Shown piece after piece: positions 50,565-64,000 of a DNA stretch of 64,000 nucleotides. Position numbers and translations under genes: made by a program. Source of the stretch: Centropus unirufus (Eukaryota > Chordata > Aves > Cuculiformes > Centropidae); assembly GCA_013397695.1 (NCBI GenBank), contig VYZI01000183.1:145073-209072 (forward strand), written 5' to 3'. The notes under the pieces were generated by a model. That model did not search any database and was not told where the DNA came from. It saw only the letters and a program-made list of their open reading frames with translations. Every line of letters begins with the position of its first letter. Position 1 is the first letter of the stretch.

Positions 50565-53500
50565 GACAAAGCTGACAGATCTGACAAAATGTCTGACAAA
50601 GCTGAAGCTCATTCTAAAATGAAATATTGCCATTGCTGACTATAGGATTAATATTCTTAACAATTTGCACAGCTTTCAAATTATGCTTTCATAAATAAAG
50701 CAGTTTTAAGTTGAAAAAAGGCCACACAATTGCCTAAAATGCTCTGAACACATGTTTAATGGGGTTTCCAGCTTGTGTGTAATTGATATGGAAGTGCCTT
50801 GCACATCATCTAATGTAGGTCTGCATGAAAGGAGTTGTTGAGCTTACGCCACTCGGGAATGGCATAGCACAAATTTTCAACTGTACAGTTTGATCTCTGG
50901 AGCTATTTTCTAACAGGCAACTATTAAACAAAACCACAAATATACTGGAGTAATTCTTAAATACCACAGGTCCAAAGTACAGTGCAGGTACATTTCTTAA
51001 AATAACAATACATTTTAACATATCTTTTGTCTATGAGAGAGTAAAACTTTGTTAGTTATAGATTCAGCTACCTCCTGAGCTGCTGACAAATTCTAATCAC
51101 CTTCTCAATAATGCAGCGAAGTTCTTCAGCAGGCACTGAGATACAGCCCTCTACTTTGTCCTCTTGCAAAAATGAGTGAACTTTTTCCTTAATGCTTTTA
51201 CGGTAGAATTTGAAAAATCTCCTTCATAGAAACACAACCTGCACCTTTACTTATTTATTGTTATAATTATTATTATCGTGAGCTTCCTGCAATTTAAATC
51301 TTTCCTAGCCTACTTACACATTTTTGGAACTGCAACACCAAGCCAGATATTGTGTCATCCATGAATAAAAATAACTCTGGCATGTCTTGAAAGGGACAGA
51401 ACACCTCCAGAAAATTGTATACCTACTGAAATTTAGCTTCTAGCTTAGGGACAGACTATAAGACATTAGAAGAAAAAAACCTATGCAAACAAGGACAGCA
51501 ATAACTTTCCATTTTTCATCTCCATTAAACTGATCTGCTTCTTCTTCTGGTCGCTTCAATTAGGGAATGCCGTCCATGGAAGGGCCACAACAGCAGCTAC
51601 AGCACTGGGCAGAACACAGTCACAGCCTGATCTGTAAGCACCACCAGCATTTGGGAGCTTCCTTGTTTGCTTTGGAGGAAGGGAAGAGAGAAGAGTTACA
51701 ACGGGCAGTCAGTCAAGGATTTCTCTAGGGAAGAACATACATGTTTATTCAGGCAGGGCTCTTGAATAGCAGCTGCTGGCAAACGCAGACCCTCCAGTTA
51801 TCCTCTCTTAAACAAAGCAACTCCACCAAGGCTGAGGACACGTTCTGTGGCGTTCCTGAATGCTAGACTGACCAGGAATTATATGTGCAAGGTTACTCAT
51901 GCAGGCAGGAACTTGAAGATGGCATGTTCTCTAGCACTGCTCCTGTCAGGTTCACCTGATCAATACCACAGCATGTCAGACAAAAGTAGATGGTTCCACA
52001 AAGCAGTATGTTATTTTGGGAAAGTCACCCTAAATGTTACACAAGCTATGACAGAAGGTTAATAATAAAACCAGGAATGTGCCCAAACAGCTAAGTTTCA
52101 ACATTATATTTTATGGACCACTGGTTGAATTTCCTGTATCAGGTTACATGCAAATACTCAGTAGCCAGAAAAAGAACTCAGTCGCAGGCTGGAGTCATTG
52201 CTGCCAAAATGCTAACAGCTGAACCTGGGAGTGGGAAACCTGAAGTTGGAAGTCAGCAGTGGTCAATGATTTTTGTATAGGGCAACTGGAATGTAAGCTT
52301 CAAGTGGCCTGATACAATGTCCAATCTAACTAGCACCTCGGAGGCTGTTTAATAGTGAGGAAAGACCCGTAACTGGCAGCAGAAAAGGGAGACTCTAACC
52401 AGCACCATATTGAGATACCGGAGTTTGTCTAGTGATAGGCAAAGATCACATCCAAACACGTACAAAGCTGCAAAAGCAATTCCTAGCACTTCTCAGCCAG
52501 CTGGTATGGACAGAACCACCAAAGCTCCAGCAGCTAATTGATACACTGCTCCCCATGGAGCACAGGAAAAGCCCCCACGTCCACTTCTCATCACATTTTC
52601 CTCAGAAGTTCAAAGGATGCATTTATACAAACCAAATATCAAACAATAAGTGGTTTAAGAAAATGTTACTCCTGAATGGGGATCAGCAGCACCAACTTCA
52701 AAAACTGAAAGCCTCTTCATAATTTCTGCACATCCTCTGTACAAAAATCAATAATAAACTGCTACACACATTTCTAGAGAGAATTCTCATATTGTGAAAT
52801 ATCTCTTACAAAACATCCAAAATAGGACAATCAATAGAATTTCTGCTGCTTATAAAACATTTGTTTTGCTTCATATCAAATCAAACTCAGCTCAGAACTG
52901 AATTATTTTCAGTCATATAAACACACCTTGCACAGCAGGAAAAAATGAAGAACCAAGTAACAAATGCACACAAACAGTAAATTATTCACAACAGATTGCA
53001 TTGATTCTCTTTTGAAAACAGAGATTTTTCTTTTTTTTAAATCAATAAAGCTCTTATTGAGAGGATTTCACTTCTTCTACCTTCCCACTCCTGCTTCTCA
53101 GCTTCTCTGCACTTTAAAATAGTCACCTAATGCCAACATATAAGCTCCAGCCATTGTATTGCAAAAAAATATAAGCATATAATAGCCATTCGCCAAGCGT
53201 TAAGCTATTGTTTGTTAATGGTGCATTCGACAATAAAAACAGATCACCACAACCTACAATAAAAACAAAGACAGGACTGCATGTTTCTATTTATCTCCTA
53301 CACATTCACAGTACCTAAACAGTTAGATAGCCCACCTCACCTCTAGGGTGATGAGTGATAGTCTTATCTCCCCTATTTGACAGCCACTAAAGCTGCTGGT
53401 CACAGAAGATAAGAACCACAGACTGGTGGTTTAGGTCCTGCCTGGCAATTAGGTAAAACACGTTATGGACATCAATAGCTCTAACTCTATAGCATGGGAA

Positions 53501-56500
53501 TAACATGGGAACCCGCAGCAAAACAAAATGAAGATTCAGAAAACAAAAGAATGAGAAGGTAAGATAGCACGGTCTAAAAATTAGACTTCCAGTAGCCTGC
53601 AGACAAGGGAAGAAAGAAGCATAAGTGAGTGCATGCTGTCAGCTCCCTGATAAGATATGAAAATCTGTGCTTATATACCGCTCCTTCAGCTAACTCCCTC
53701 TCCTCCAAGGAAGCAACAAAGTCTGCTGGTTTATGGCAGGGAAGATGAAACCTGACACCACTTCATCATTTGTGAATATGAGACACCTGGTGCTACCCGC
53801 ATTTCCTGGTTCTGGAATACAATTTAAAGAGAGTTACATATTCAGAACCTGAAGCCATCTCTATAGAGAGCCACCAACATCGGCATTTAAAACATCTAGA
53901 AATCTGTACCAAGTTTAAAATTTACCCAAACTTTATCTGAGGCTTACAAGTTGATTTTGGTGATAGTCAAATCAGCTCCAGTTTCCCAAATCAGCAGCAA
54001 ATATGACAGCAGCCATGGTCACATCAGTTCCTGTAAAACAACCAGTAATTCAGCTACTCTGGAATACCTGTGCACCCTCTTCAGAACATCCTCATCCATA
54101 GCCAACAGCACTTATTTAAAATATCCACACCAAGTTATACATCACTTCTGCTTTAGTTTATTACAAGGACACTCTGCTACTACACAGTATTTGGTACTAC
54201 ACATATTCCAAGGGTTTGTATTTTGTGATAAGGGTTTATTTGACACAGAGATTAACAGAGGAGGTTACACAGTGTGATGATGCATTTGTAATGGAATATA
54301 CTGCAGTTTCTCTATTCTCCAACTCTCATTTTTTAAGAAGTGATTAGATATCAGCAGAGACTAAGATAAATGTCTTCCTTTTTAAAATAGGTTTTAGATT
54401 CACACGCCAGTAGGATGTAAATGAAGAGGCAGACAGGCTGCAGCATGCAATACTGAACAGCCTGTAAACTGGCATTTTTAACAGTGAAGATTCTCTTCTC
54501 ACCCCAAGTTTTCCCTCATTTTTTTAAGGACTCCTGAACTATGACTTTAATCATAAGAAAAATTTAACAGGTAGTATTTTTCTAGAACAAGTATTATCAG
54601 AATGAATACTGCTGTATCTAAAAAAAAAAATAATGCTGTGCTACATTTCATAGGAGAGTATCCTTACAGCTTCTTCAGTGTAATATCACATGAAGCTCCA
54701 CTACAGATGGTTCCATGATGAATCCGATTATCACAATATAGAAAGTAACACATTGCCAACTGTCTCTGGTAGGACACTTTTGCCACAGAAATCAAACCAG
54801 AATGGCTCCATCAAAAGAAAACTTGTTTAATTCTACAGTTTGGCAAAGAAGCTGTTATGACAGCAGATTAAAAGCCTATTCTTAGCAAAACTCTCTTTTT
54901 CAGAAATAATAGGATAAGAACCTTCCAATTCCTTAATCCTTTTTCAAATAAAAGATTACACAAAAGGACAGTAGATGGAGGAGTAAAGTCAAGGTAAACA
55001 TTTTTTAAAGGCTTAAACTCTTCAAGTTTATGGTAGGGGGCTATTTGTCACTCCATTTTTTTGTGTGTGCAGTGTTTTTAAAATCTGAAATCAGTGAAAA
55101 TTCAGCAACACAAGACTTAAAAACATTGCCCCCTTTTAAGTACAGAATTCAATTGTACCAGAAGTACACTCTGAATGCATTCCTGTTTCTGGGGCCAGAA
55201 AACAGTTTAAAATCTCACTCAAACCATAATTCTGCCAAAGTACAGGGACTACTGCCTTCAGGGGAATGCTGTTCTACACTGCTTCATATACTTCCATTTT
55301 GTACAGAACCATATGACAGTGCCCATTCAACTTATTCAGGTACCTGAAAAAGTTTAACCAAAATCTGACTTGAAATTAATGATTGTCTTCTTATGAATCT
55401 TGGCACTGTATTGCTTCAGCTAAGTGCCTATAAGGGACCGTTACTTCTAACCACAGCACAGAAGTTTGCCTGCATTATGTTCATCCTCTGCCCATCTAAT
55501 GACCACTGGCAAAGCAGCAATACAAAATAAATAAGCAAACAATCAGCAAAATAAACCAGCAAATATGACTCAGGGTGCTTCAAAGAGATCTGCACAAGGC
55601 AGATCCATTCCAGGATTACTGTGAGTAGGAGAAAATGCTCATTCTTTAACCTCTTCTTGTAGGAGAAAATGAAGGATCTGGATGCTAAATGTAAGAGGCA
55701 TTAAACAAGGAACACAGACACACACCTTTTTCTTTTTTTCTTTGGAGGATGGGCTTGAAGGTGAAAGTAAAAGCAAAAGAAGTTTGCCTTTTTTAAAAGC
55801 AAACGAGATACTAAGTGACTTTAAATACTCATTAAACACCAGTGATGAAGAGAACATTGGAGGAAGCAAAATGTTGCATAACTGGCAAAAAAAAGTTTTC
55901 AGAGTGTTTTAAGACTACATTTAAGAATTACATCAACAGATATAAAAAAAAATCTTAGAACATTTTTACTTAAAATCCCAGTTACAAAAACTTAAAATCC
56001 AATTATGAATGTGCTACTTTCACTAATTCATGCCTTTATCTGTTAAGTACAAGCAGACTAATATGCTGTGAAATCCTGTCTAAAGTATTTGGCATAAAAT
56101 ACCTCAGTAATAAAAGCATTAGAATGGAACAAAAAACTCCAAAACATATTACAACCTGAGTACTGGCAATTCATCCACAGAAACCACTGGTAGCATAGGG
56201 CGGTACTTTGCACAATAATTTACTGGGGCTAGGAAGGAAAGTGGTACATTTCAAAATAAAGACATTACTTTCTAGGTAGATTGTAAGAAATTGCACCCAT
56301 CTACATGATTTGTTACTACCAGCAATAGTCTCTGTTCTGTAGTCCCCTTTCTCTTACGACTTCAGCGGTGCTCGATGCTCTGTTCCAGCAAAAATTTCCT
56401 AACAGTTCTCAAGGTAGGAAGAGCTTGAGAATTCCCACTCTTTAAACAAGGGCAAAAAAACTTCAGAAATACTCCTGTGCCCCACATGTTGATAAGAAAT

Positions 56501-58479
56501 TTTCTGAGGAAAAATAGGAATAATTTCAAGATAAATGGAGGAGAATAAAAATACCTCTAGTACTAGGATTTTCCAATTTCCCCACAATGCCATGCTAATA
56601 TTAATGAAAACCTGTTATCTTCAACATAAGCATATTAGAAACTGAACTGTCTTTTTTCCCCACCTTGACATGTAAGTGGCATAATAATGCTGCCATGCTT
56701 CAATTCAAAAAGCAGCAAAAGAAACTCCAGATATTGTTCAACCAGGAGGAGCTCTACATTGCAGCAGCTACGCGAATGAAGGTCACTCACTGTTGGAAGG
56801 CTTCACTGCTCATTAAACGAACCACTGCCACACACAAGGACCTTTCTCTTACTGCCTGCCTCCTCAGAATTCACCTTGGGCAGTAAATGAAACAAATGAA
56901 CTCACCTCACGCCATTCTAATAAAGCTTTTGAGGGCATCATGTATTACCCTTCCTGTTCTAAAGGTGACCAGAATGATTCTCATCATCAAAAATATTTGC
57001 ACAATGAAACATCAAGATTTACGCTGCTTGGCATGGCAACCATGGCATTCACTTTTACCATTTCAACAGAAAAAATTAAGATTAGGATTAATTGCTAGAA
57101 ACTATGCTTGTACTTTTATACCCCAGATCCTGCAAGTAAGGATCATAACTACTGTTAACCTTGCTCCAACATAACCTTGGCCCTTAAAGCTATTAAAGAA
57201 TACATTTAGGGCAGTAAGGATGAGTCTTTCCCACAGAACTCTAGCCTGGAGTCACACCTGAGCAGCTGCGTTCAGGTATTTGACTACTATCGGTTGAACT
57301 CTCAGGACAGCTGCTTTCCTATGTGGCAAAATAGTCTCATTGGGTTGTAACACGTTATCCTGCTCACCTCCATTTCCCTAAGACTTCACTTTAGCTTCAT
57401 TAAAAGAACAAACACAAAAATTAACAGTAACAAATGAGCTGCAGGATGCTGTGTTCTTGAGCGAGGAGGGGCGTTAACAAAAAGAGAACAGATGGATTTA
57501 TGGACCTGCCATGATTCTTTTTCTTTTTCCTAGCTGCTTTCAGTCTTGCCACCTCTGCAGCCATGAACTGCTATTGTAATCAACTGGAAATCAGCACTGA
57601 TTTGCCCCATGAAGTCACTTCCTGGAGTAACTGCTCTCCAGCTAAGCCTGAGGAATCATCACCCACCCAACACTATACAAGCAAAGCCTTGCTGCTGCAG
57701 CTGCCAACACAATCCTCTGCTCGACAAACTTCAGCTGGCTACCAGGCTGCTTACTGCAGGCTGTTCCTTTAGAGATAGGTTTTCATGTTCATCACAGCGG
57801 TCACAAGCATGATAGGTACCATAACCCTTTTTTGTCCTTTATGCTAGCCTATAAGCACTTCCGGCCTTGTCAGCTGGAAAATTCAATGCAGGGCAGAGAA
57901 ATGCCACTATTGCCACCAGCAGACTTCAATGAAGATGTTTATTGCATCTCATTACTTTTCTCCCCATTTCTAACACAGTTCTGAGCAGCCTTGTTTATTT
58001 ATATCACCATGCCTTTCTTTTGCCAACTCCCTCAAGCTACATCAAAAGCAAAATTTTAAAGATCTTTGAAGAGTGGAATGATTATATGGCTTGAAAGCAA
58101 CCTCTGGAGATCACCTCTCTGCTCAAAATGGGTAAATTTCAAATTTATATTGATATCAGGCTGTTCTGGAACTTGTCCAGTTGAAAGTCTCCATGAATGG
58201 AGATTTTTTGGCCCCTCCAGGCTCTTGGTACAGCACTTGCCAACACCCTTGCATGAGACATTTCCATCACACCCTACTGAAATTTCCATTCCTATGTCCT
58301 GTGACCACTGACTCATCATTTCACTGTGCACTTCCGAGGGGAAACCAGATCCATCATATCTAGCTGCCCTTGCTTAAAGATGATTAAGTACAGAAATTAC
58401 ATTCTCCCTTAACCTTCTCTCTCAGGTTAGAAACCCAGGTGCTCCTCCACCCTCAGGGACTCCAGTCCCCAGTCATCAC
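50565..58479 (-). other. MAPK8 5' intron, middle part
   Basis: AT-rich intronic DNA. At 50564-50605 the word tgacaaagctga is locally duplicated. No exon, RNA gene or transposon was recognised. Short open frames such as 57563-57772 (+) match nothing I know. Confidence 0.55.
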
Positions 58480-58745
58480 AGCAACTGAGCGCTGGACTCC
58501 CTCCAGTCTGTCTCCCTCACACAGGGTGTATATACATTTGACCTATTGGGCAGCACTGCAGCTGGAGCACCACGGCAAAACAGTTCCTTACTGTATCTGC
58601 TGGTCAGGCTCTTTCTAATGCAGCCCAGTAACTAATAAGGCTTGAGGGCTATAAAAGCACACTGTTGACTCCTGGTCAGCAGTCCAGGAGCCCCAGTTCC
58701 TCTCCTGCAAGATGTGCTGACCAGTCAGCACCCTCCCAGCAATCA
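58480..58745 (-). mobile_element. Old CR1 fragment (diverged)
   Basis: On the + strand the order ggactccctccagt, then ctgctggtcaggctctttct-aatgcagccca, then cactgttgactcctggtcag, then ccaggagccccag matches the reverse complement of the internal CR1 reverse transcriptase region (normally coding for MSQQCALA...NGILGC). It is heavily mutated, and the ends are approximate. Confidence 0.55.
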
Positions 58746-61700
58746 ACAGCAGAAGGATTGTTTTCACTTTATGCTTTTACATGAATGTGGACCTGCACAT
58801 CTACAGAGCTGGGCACTTCCATGACAGTTCAGTACAAGAAATACGATACCTAATGCTCATCCTTATTTCAAATCAAGAGTAGAATGGAGATATTTCTGGT
58901 TTTGTTCATCAGACTAAGACGCAAGGTAAATATCTGAATGGACACAGAGCACAATGACGGAAACACACATTTTAGCCATGGTTTGTAGCTAAAGGAGTAA
59001 ATACTGCATTAAGACCTTTCCTGCATGCTGTTAAGATCTCCAATGAAAAAAGCTTGGTATAATATCAATATAACTAAGTAATGGGAGGTTGTCAGAGTCC
59101 TATTTCATCGTTTGTGGGGTTTTCTGAGGGTATCTTTTGTCAGGTTTTTTGTTGTTGTTTTTAAATATTCAAAATCAACAAATACAGTGAACAGGCTTTC
59201 CAGCAGCACTGCAGAATGAATGTTTGCCCCTTTTTTATTTAAATATACACCCATATGAGCACATATACAATATTTCCTTTGTTTGCTACATAAACAACCA
59301 TTAAGTTAAAGTATATTTTCTGCTACTCACCACTTTACATTAGTCTACAATATCCAATTGAGAATGATTAATAAGCATCCTGTCCATATCTCAAGCAGCA
59401 TTCCCCTAACAATATGGGCAACAAGTGAGGTTTATTTTAGTGTCAGGCTTACAGGCAATTTGGAGAAAAAGAACCAAGGATTAGTTTTTAATAACTTAGA
59501 GGAAAAGAAGCATCTACAGTTAAGATAAGCGTTGCTATAAATTATAAGCTTGGTACATCAATATCATTACCTCATCACACAAATCTAAGAAAAAAATGCG
59601 GGCTTCAGAAAACCTCATAAACATATTTTACAGAATAAATAACAGTTGAGGAAACAGTACTACATAAACAGCTGGTTGGGCAGTTCTCTGCACGATCTGA
59701 TTCAGCATAAGTAATGAATCTCTTCCTCAGTTTAATGCAGTCAGCTCCAGTCTCTTCGAGGAGTTCTTACCCAAAGGCTTTGCAAAATCTACAGCAGAAG
59801 CAAACTGTTATGCAGTGCTGTATGATAAGCTGGAGTGTTCCTTAAGCTACACAGAATGGCAGAGCCTTCCAGCTCACAAAAATCAGCTCACTACCACACG
59901 CCTGGTGTGATCCTTAAGCTCACACATCAAAGTTTACATAAGGAAATCTCAAAAGTATCCAGCAATTCTGATTGGCTTTGATTCCAATTCCCATGACTTA
60001 ATTCTTCAAATTCCAGGATATAATCTTAACTAAAGGTTACAGCAGTAAGCGCAGCTACGCATGATACTGACCTTCCATAAATTTCAAGTCAATGTATCGG
60101 CAATGCCTTCCACCCATTACCAGGTCATCATGAATTTCTCATCCTCATTTTCAAACTCCTCTAAGACACCACATTTTTTAAAAATATCACCATTCACTTC
60201 GAAGGCTACAGTTTCGCCACATGATAAACTTGTGCAGATGAACACTAATAACATGCCACTAAGCATTTGGTAAATACAAACAACTTGGAAAATTACTCAA
60301 TGATCTATACTCACAGTCCCATATTTTGAGTAAGAGTTGGAACAGAAAAGAGTAGGGTATTTCAAGCTTTTTCCAAAACTTCATGTATTGCTGAAATACA
60401 ACAATAAGTTGGGAAAAGCTATAGTAAGGGAAGTTTTCAACACTGAATTAAAAGCTGACCCTTCCAAGTGCAATAACCTAAAAGATAAATGGCTCCATAT
60501 TTGTGAAGTGCCACAAAAGGCAAATGAGCATTTGCATTCCTACATGTAAATGCAGTCCTAAAATAGTAAATACTTTCTTCTTCACAAATATAGCATTTAA
60601 AGAAACTGGAATACATAGGCATTGCCCTGCCTCAATCCAAAGAATTCCAGACTGTTTTATTTAAGGGCCCTTTTTTGATACCACACATACACTTTGAAAC
60701 AATGAATACAGCTAGGTCTGGAAGATGATATCCATCCACACAGAAGTTACTGACTCATAACTTCTAGATCAAGATTCATTACCAAATGGGTACGCTTCTC
60801 CGGGTCATTCTGGGCTCTACAGTGCATTCAAGAAACAAAAATGAACATCGCGTTCAAAAGGCTTTTCAGTAACAGCAGCAGCAGACCAAGTCTGCAAACA
60901 GATCTATAAACAAGCACTTCTCAAGATAAAAAAAGGTTTGTCCACTTCCATTATTTTAGTCTTCCAGCAATCACTACTTGATCTGTGTGCACATGCATGA
61001 CTGATGGCAATCCCCACCTAAGAGGCCGCCTCCTCTTCCAACCTTGCAATGGCATAGTCATTGGTTCAGACAAATATGGGTATTAATAGACCAGGAGGAA
61101 GATATTTTTCAGCTGGATCAGTTAACTCCTTGATAAATTTTGCCACACAGCAGCTGGCAAGAAGGAACAGCAGGTAATAGGAACTGCATAAGCAAAAGTA
61201 GCCACTGAACATGAAACTGTGTTTATATTTCTGTAACATCACATAACTGCTTTGTAAACTCTAGGACTCCAGATAAACTCAACTATCTTGTACTGACACT
61301 ATGCTCACTGTTGAAAAAAATGTATGCAAATAACAAGTGACTACACCTTTCACACAAATATACCTTGTCATGGAGCAAAGAATGCCGCTCTAAATACAGC
61401 TAATCTTTCATGAGGCTAGCCAGAAAGGGCTTTTATCAAATCTGAAGATGAATTTCCACCTCCATCTAAATAAGGGGACCTCTTAAAAGATTTGAAAACT
61501 GGATACTTTAAGAATTTGAACAAAAATTGCCTTTTTTCAAAATCTACTCGTGAATTGCAATGAATTTCACAGCAGGCAAACTATACAAGTAGTCACAACT
61601 GAATTTTTAAAGAGCTTTCAAAAGCCAAGAGATCTTTCCATTACATAACAGCAGCTTGTTTCTGAAGGTTTGGAATTAAGGACCAAGGTTGGTTTTTTTT

Positions 61701-63600
61701 TCAAGGAAACCGTTATAGGAATAATATACGTTTAGCCTTTGTTAAAATACTAGAATCTAAACCAGATCACTCTTATTTCCAGAGTGATACAATGAACATT
61801 ATATATATTAAAATACATATAGCAAAGCTATATACACAATAGCGCACTTTTTTTTTTCCAAAGGGGTGGGCGGTAAATTAAGTTTAAGAAATATCACAAC
61901 ATACCTTTCCGCAGGCAATCAAGAACATTTCTAAGGATCAATCCTCATAAATAAGGAGCTGAATATGTACTTGCCACGTATGTTTCAAACAATAAGCACT
62001 CAAACAATTTAGGTAGTTGAGGAAGGATCAAAAAGAAAGTAAAACCACATATACAGTGAACAAATAACGAAATAATCTCAAAGACTATCCAATTAGCTCA
62101 TGGTTTAAAAAATAAACAAACAAAACATAAAACAAACAGATCAATTCATTTCAGGCAAGTAGCAGGCAGAAAATAAATTTCTATGTTAAAATCTCTAAAC
62201 ATTCATACTTCAATATTTGCATAACAGTTCAGCAATATCACAAGGTTACCTTTGCAGAGGAGGCTACACTTGTATACTTGTACATCTAGAAAGCCAGCAA
62301 AGGCTTTGGTCCCTGAAGAGCAGCGTTAAAAGTTGAACACAAAAGGCACACACAAAAGGCAACTCTACTTCTGCCTAGGACAAGCAGGACCACAGGACCC
62401 AGAACCATTTAAGTTCATCTTACTAATGTTTCTGTAGAAGTCTCCATGAAGTATAAGGTAGCCCACAAGATTTCCTTGAATGTTTATACCAGCCAATGGT
62501 CCGAAAATCTTGGGAACTTCTGCACTGGAAAATACCATTAAAAATCCTTTTTCAGAGTGATAACAAAACAAATTCATACATCCTCTGCAACTCCATATCA
62601 ATCTTGTTCAGCAGATGCTTCTCCCTCACTTCTCCCATCATATTTTAGCCCAGCTGGCCCTGAAAACTGTCAGGACCTGACAGGCAGCCTGTAATTTGTC
62701 TGGTCCCCGCCTTGTCATCATACATTGTGCAGACCTCCATACCTGCATCCTACTTTCAAACTCGGATGTTCCACATCTCTGAAACAAGAGGGGGAAAAGT
62801 ATAAGATGGCTGCTCCCACAGACAGAGACCAAAGCAGGGGACTACTTGAAATTCCACACATTCTTCTCAACTGCTATTAGAAGAACAGAGTTTCCCTTCA
62901 TTATATACAAAGGATGCTCGAGTAAGTCAGTGAACTCACTCTGACAGCATCCTTAACTCCATTTGGCCCAGCTTCTTTTCATGTTAGAGTTTAGACCATT
63001 TCCAAGTTACCTAATATACTGATATATCTGCCAATACATGAAGATGCATGTCCTCTGCCCTAGAACTGCACTTGTCAGCATCTCTAGAGGTAAGCGCAGG
63101 TCTCATGGGACCTCAGACACCATCACAGCTTGTCTCCACATCTGTAAGTAAAGCCCAGCTGCAAGGAGTAAGCTTGTCCAATTCCACATGCCCATGGGTA
63201 TGTAATACCTCCCCAAACAATTTTAATAATTCCTTTGTGCTTATATTTTCAGCTAGGCCAAAGCCTGGAGGATTTCTCAATTGTCTGAAAGGCTTCAAGC
63301 CTGCTCTGTACAGCACCGAAATTCAAGAAGATGCCATATGCTCAAAACCGTTATTGTATCTGGGGAAGAATAAATCATGAAGTGGGGCTGGTATTTGTAG
63401 GTTATCAGCCGTGCTCGGGTCAAACTTCACCGATGGAACCGCTCCAGCAGAAAGACATAAAGGAACAGTCACTGGCAGCAAAGCTGGATGATGCTGAGGA
63501 CATAGAAGCTGAGAAGCAAAGGAAATTCTGCAAAGAGACGGCTCACCCCTTTTGCAAGGAATACAGGAATAAAACGGCAAAGGAATCAAAGACACTGCCA
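58746..63600 (-). other. MAPK8 5' intron, distal part
   Basis: No recognisable repeat or exon. Several short open frames on both strands have no family match. Confidence 0.5.
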
Positions 63601-64000
63601 GACTCCCCCACGACCGCGCATCTGGAGCGGCTGCATTATCCCTGAGCAGTATTTTTGCTTTTAAAGGCATTTGCAAGAACAAGGTCATGGCAGTTGACCA
63701 CAGAGGTGGCTCTCCCGTCCGCAGGACCGCATTCCCACCTCCTCAGCCGCAGCCCTTCCTTCCCTGGAGCCGAGCAGGCCGGCCGGAGGCAGCAGCCGCG
63801 CCTGCTGGGTGCCCCCGTTCCCGGGAAGAGGAGGAGCCCCGCGCCGAGCCTCCTGCCCCTCCTGCCACACCAACAAAGAGGCCCCCGCCATTATCCAAGG
63901 AGACACCTCCCGGAGCCCCGGCAGCCATGGAAGGACCCCACACTGCATCTCCCCGCGCCGTCACCCGCTCCGGGCAAAGGCAGGGCCCGCGCGGGCTCCC
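63600..64000. promoter_or_regulatory. Edge of a CpG island, likely MAPK8 promoter
   Basis: Base composition changes sharply from AT-rich to GC-rich near 63600. I count roughly 25 CpG between 63720 and 64000, where the preceding kilobases have very few. This is typical of the CpG-island promoter and first non-coding exon of a housekeeping vertebrate gene. Its position upstream of MAPK8 on the - strand fits the missing 5' exon. A donor-like site (AGGG/GTGAGC, exon side from 63547 upward) exists on the - strand, but the exon itself is not proven. Confidence 0.5.

Noticed and set aside
50181..50633. 150-codon open frame on - as a host gene
   Set aside because: It is the decayed end of a CR1 reverse transcriptase.
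57563..57812. Overlapping + strand open frames near 57.6 kb as a processed pseudogene
   Set aside because: No poly-A tail, target duplication or familiar protein sequence.
63331..63645. Open frame of 104 codons on + next to the CpG-rich edge
   Set aside because: No recognisable motif and no splice links. Composition and length are what chance gives in GC-rising DNA. The overlapping - strand frames are equally unsupported.

Overview
This is vertebrate, almost certainly avian, nuclear DNA. The genes are split into short exons with GT-AG introns. The interspersed repeats are CR1 non-LTR retrotransposons, including the typical bird CR1 3' ends built on CATAGAATCATAG / GATTCTATG. There is also an avian-type retroviral LTR and one run of Ns (an assembly gap). 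There is no sign of bacterial, plasmid or phage DNA. The species cannot be fixed from the sequence.

Layout: two protein-coding genes lie tail to tail. On the + strand, positions 1-12215 hold the 3' part of ARHGAP22 (a Rho GTPase-activating protein). Four coding exons are visible: 1343-1416, 2753-2874, 6861-7767 and 11987-12215. They encode the C-terminal part of the RhoGAP domain, a Ser-rich linker and a C-terminal coiled coil. The PH domain and the catalytic arginine region lie upstream, outside the window. On the - strand, 40872 down to 21395 holds the complete coding region of MAPK8 (JNK1). Twelve coding exons were delimited to the base, including two mutually exclusive sixth exons and tandem splice acceptors at the last exon. 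They give a 427-residue long form and a 384-residue short form. The 9.2 kb between the stop codons should hold both 3' UTRs. The region from 40918 to about 63600 is read as a large MAPK8 5' intron. A CpG-rich segment beginning near 63600 and running off the window end is the likely MAPK8 promoter side.

Repeats: there are five clear CR1 copies (233-646, 4068-4613, 22276-22663, 49312-49861, 50126-50564) and one old CR1 fragment (about 58480-58745). A solo LTR (4656-5304) has a perfect 5-bp target duplication and contains the assembly gap. Smaller features are an exact 86-bp tandem duplication, a 145-bp purine tract and two G-quadruplex-prone runs in the MAPK8 3' UTR region.

The two products do not form a joint system. 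ARHGAP22 acts on Rho-family GTPases and MAPK8 is the stress-activated kinase. I found no new gene system. The most interesting content is the splicing architecture of MAPK8: symmetric alternative exons with identical weak donors, a nearby pyrimidine tract and NAG-type tandem acceptors. The dated transposon events are the other point of interest.
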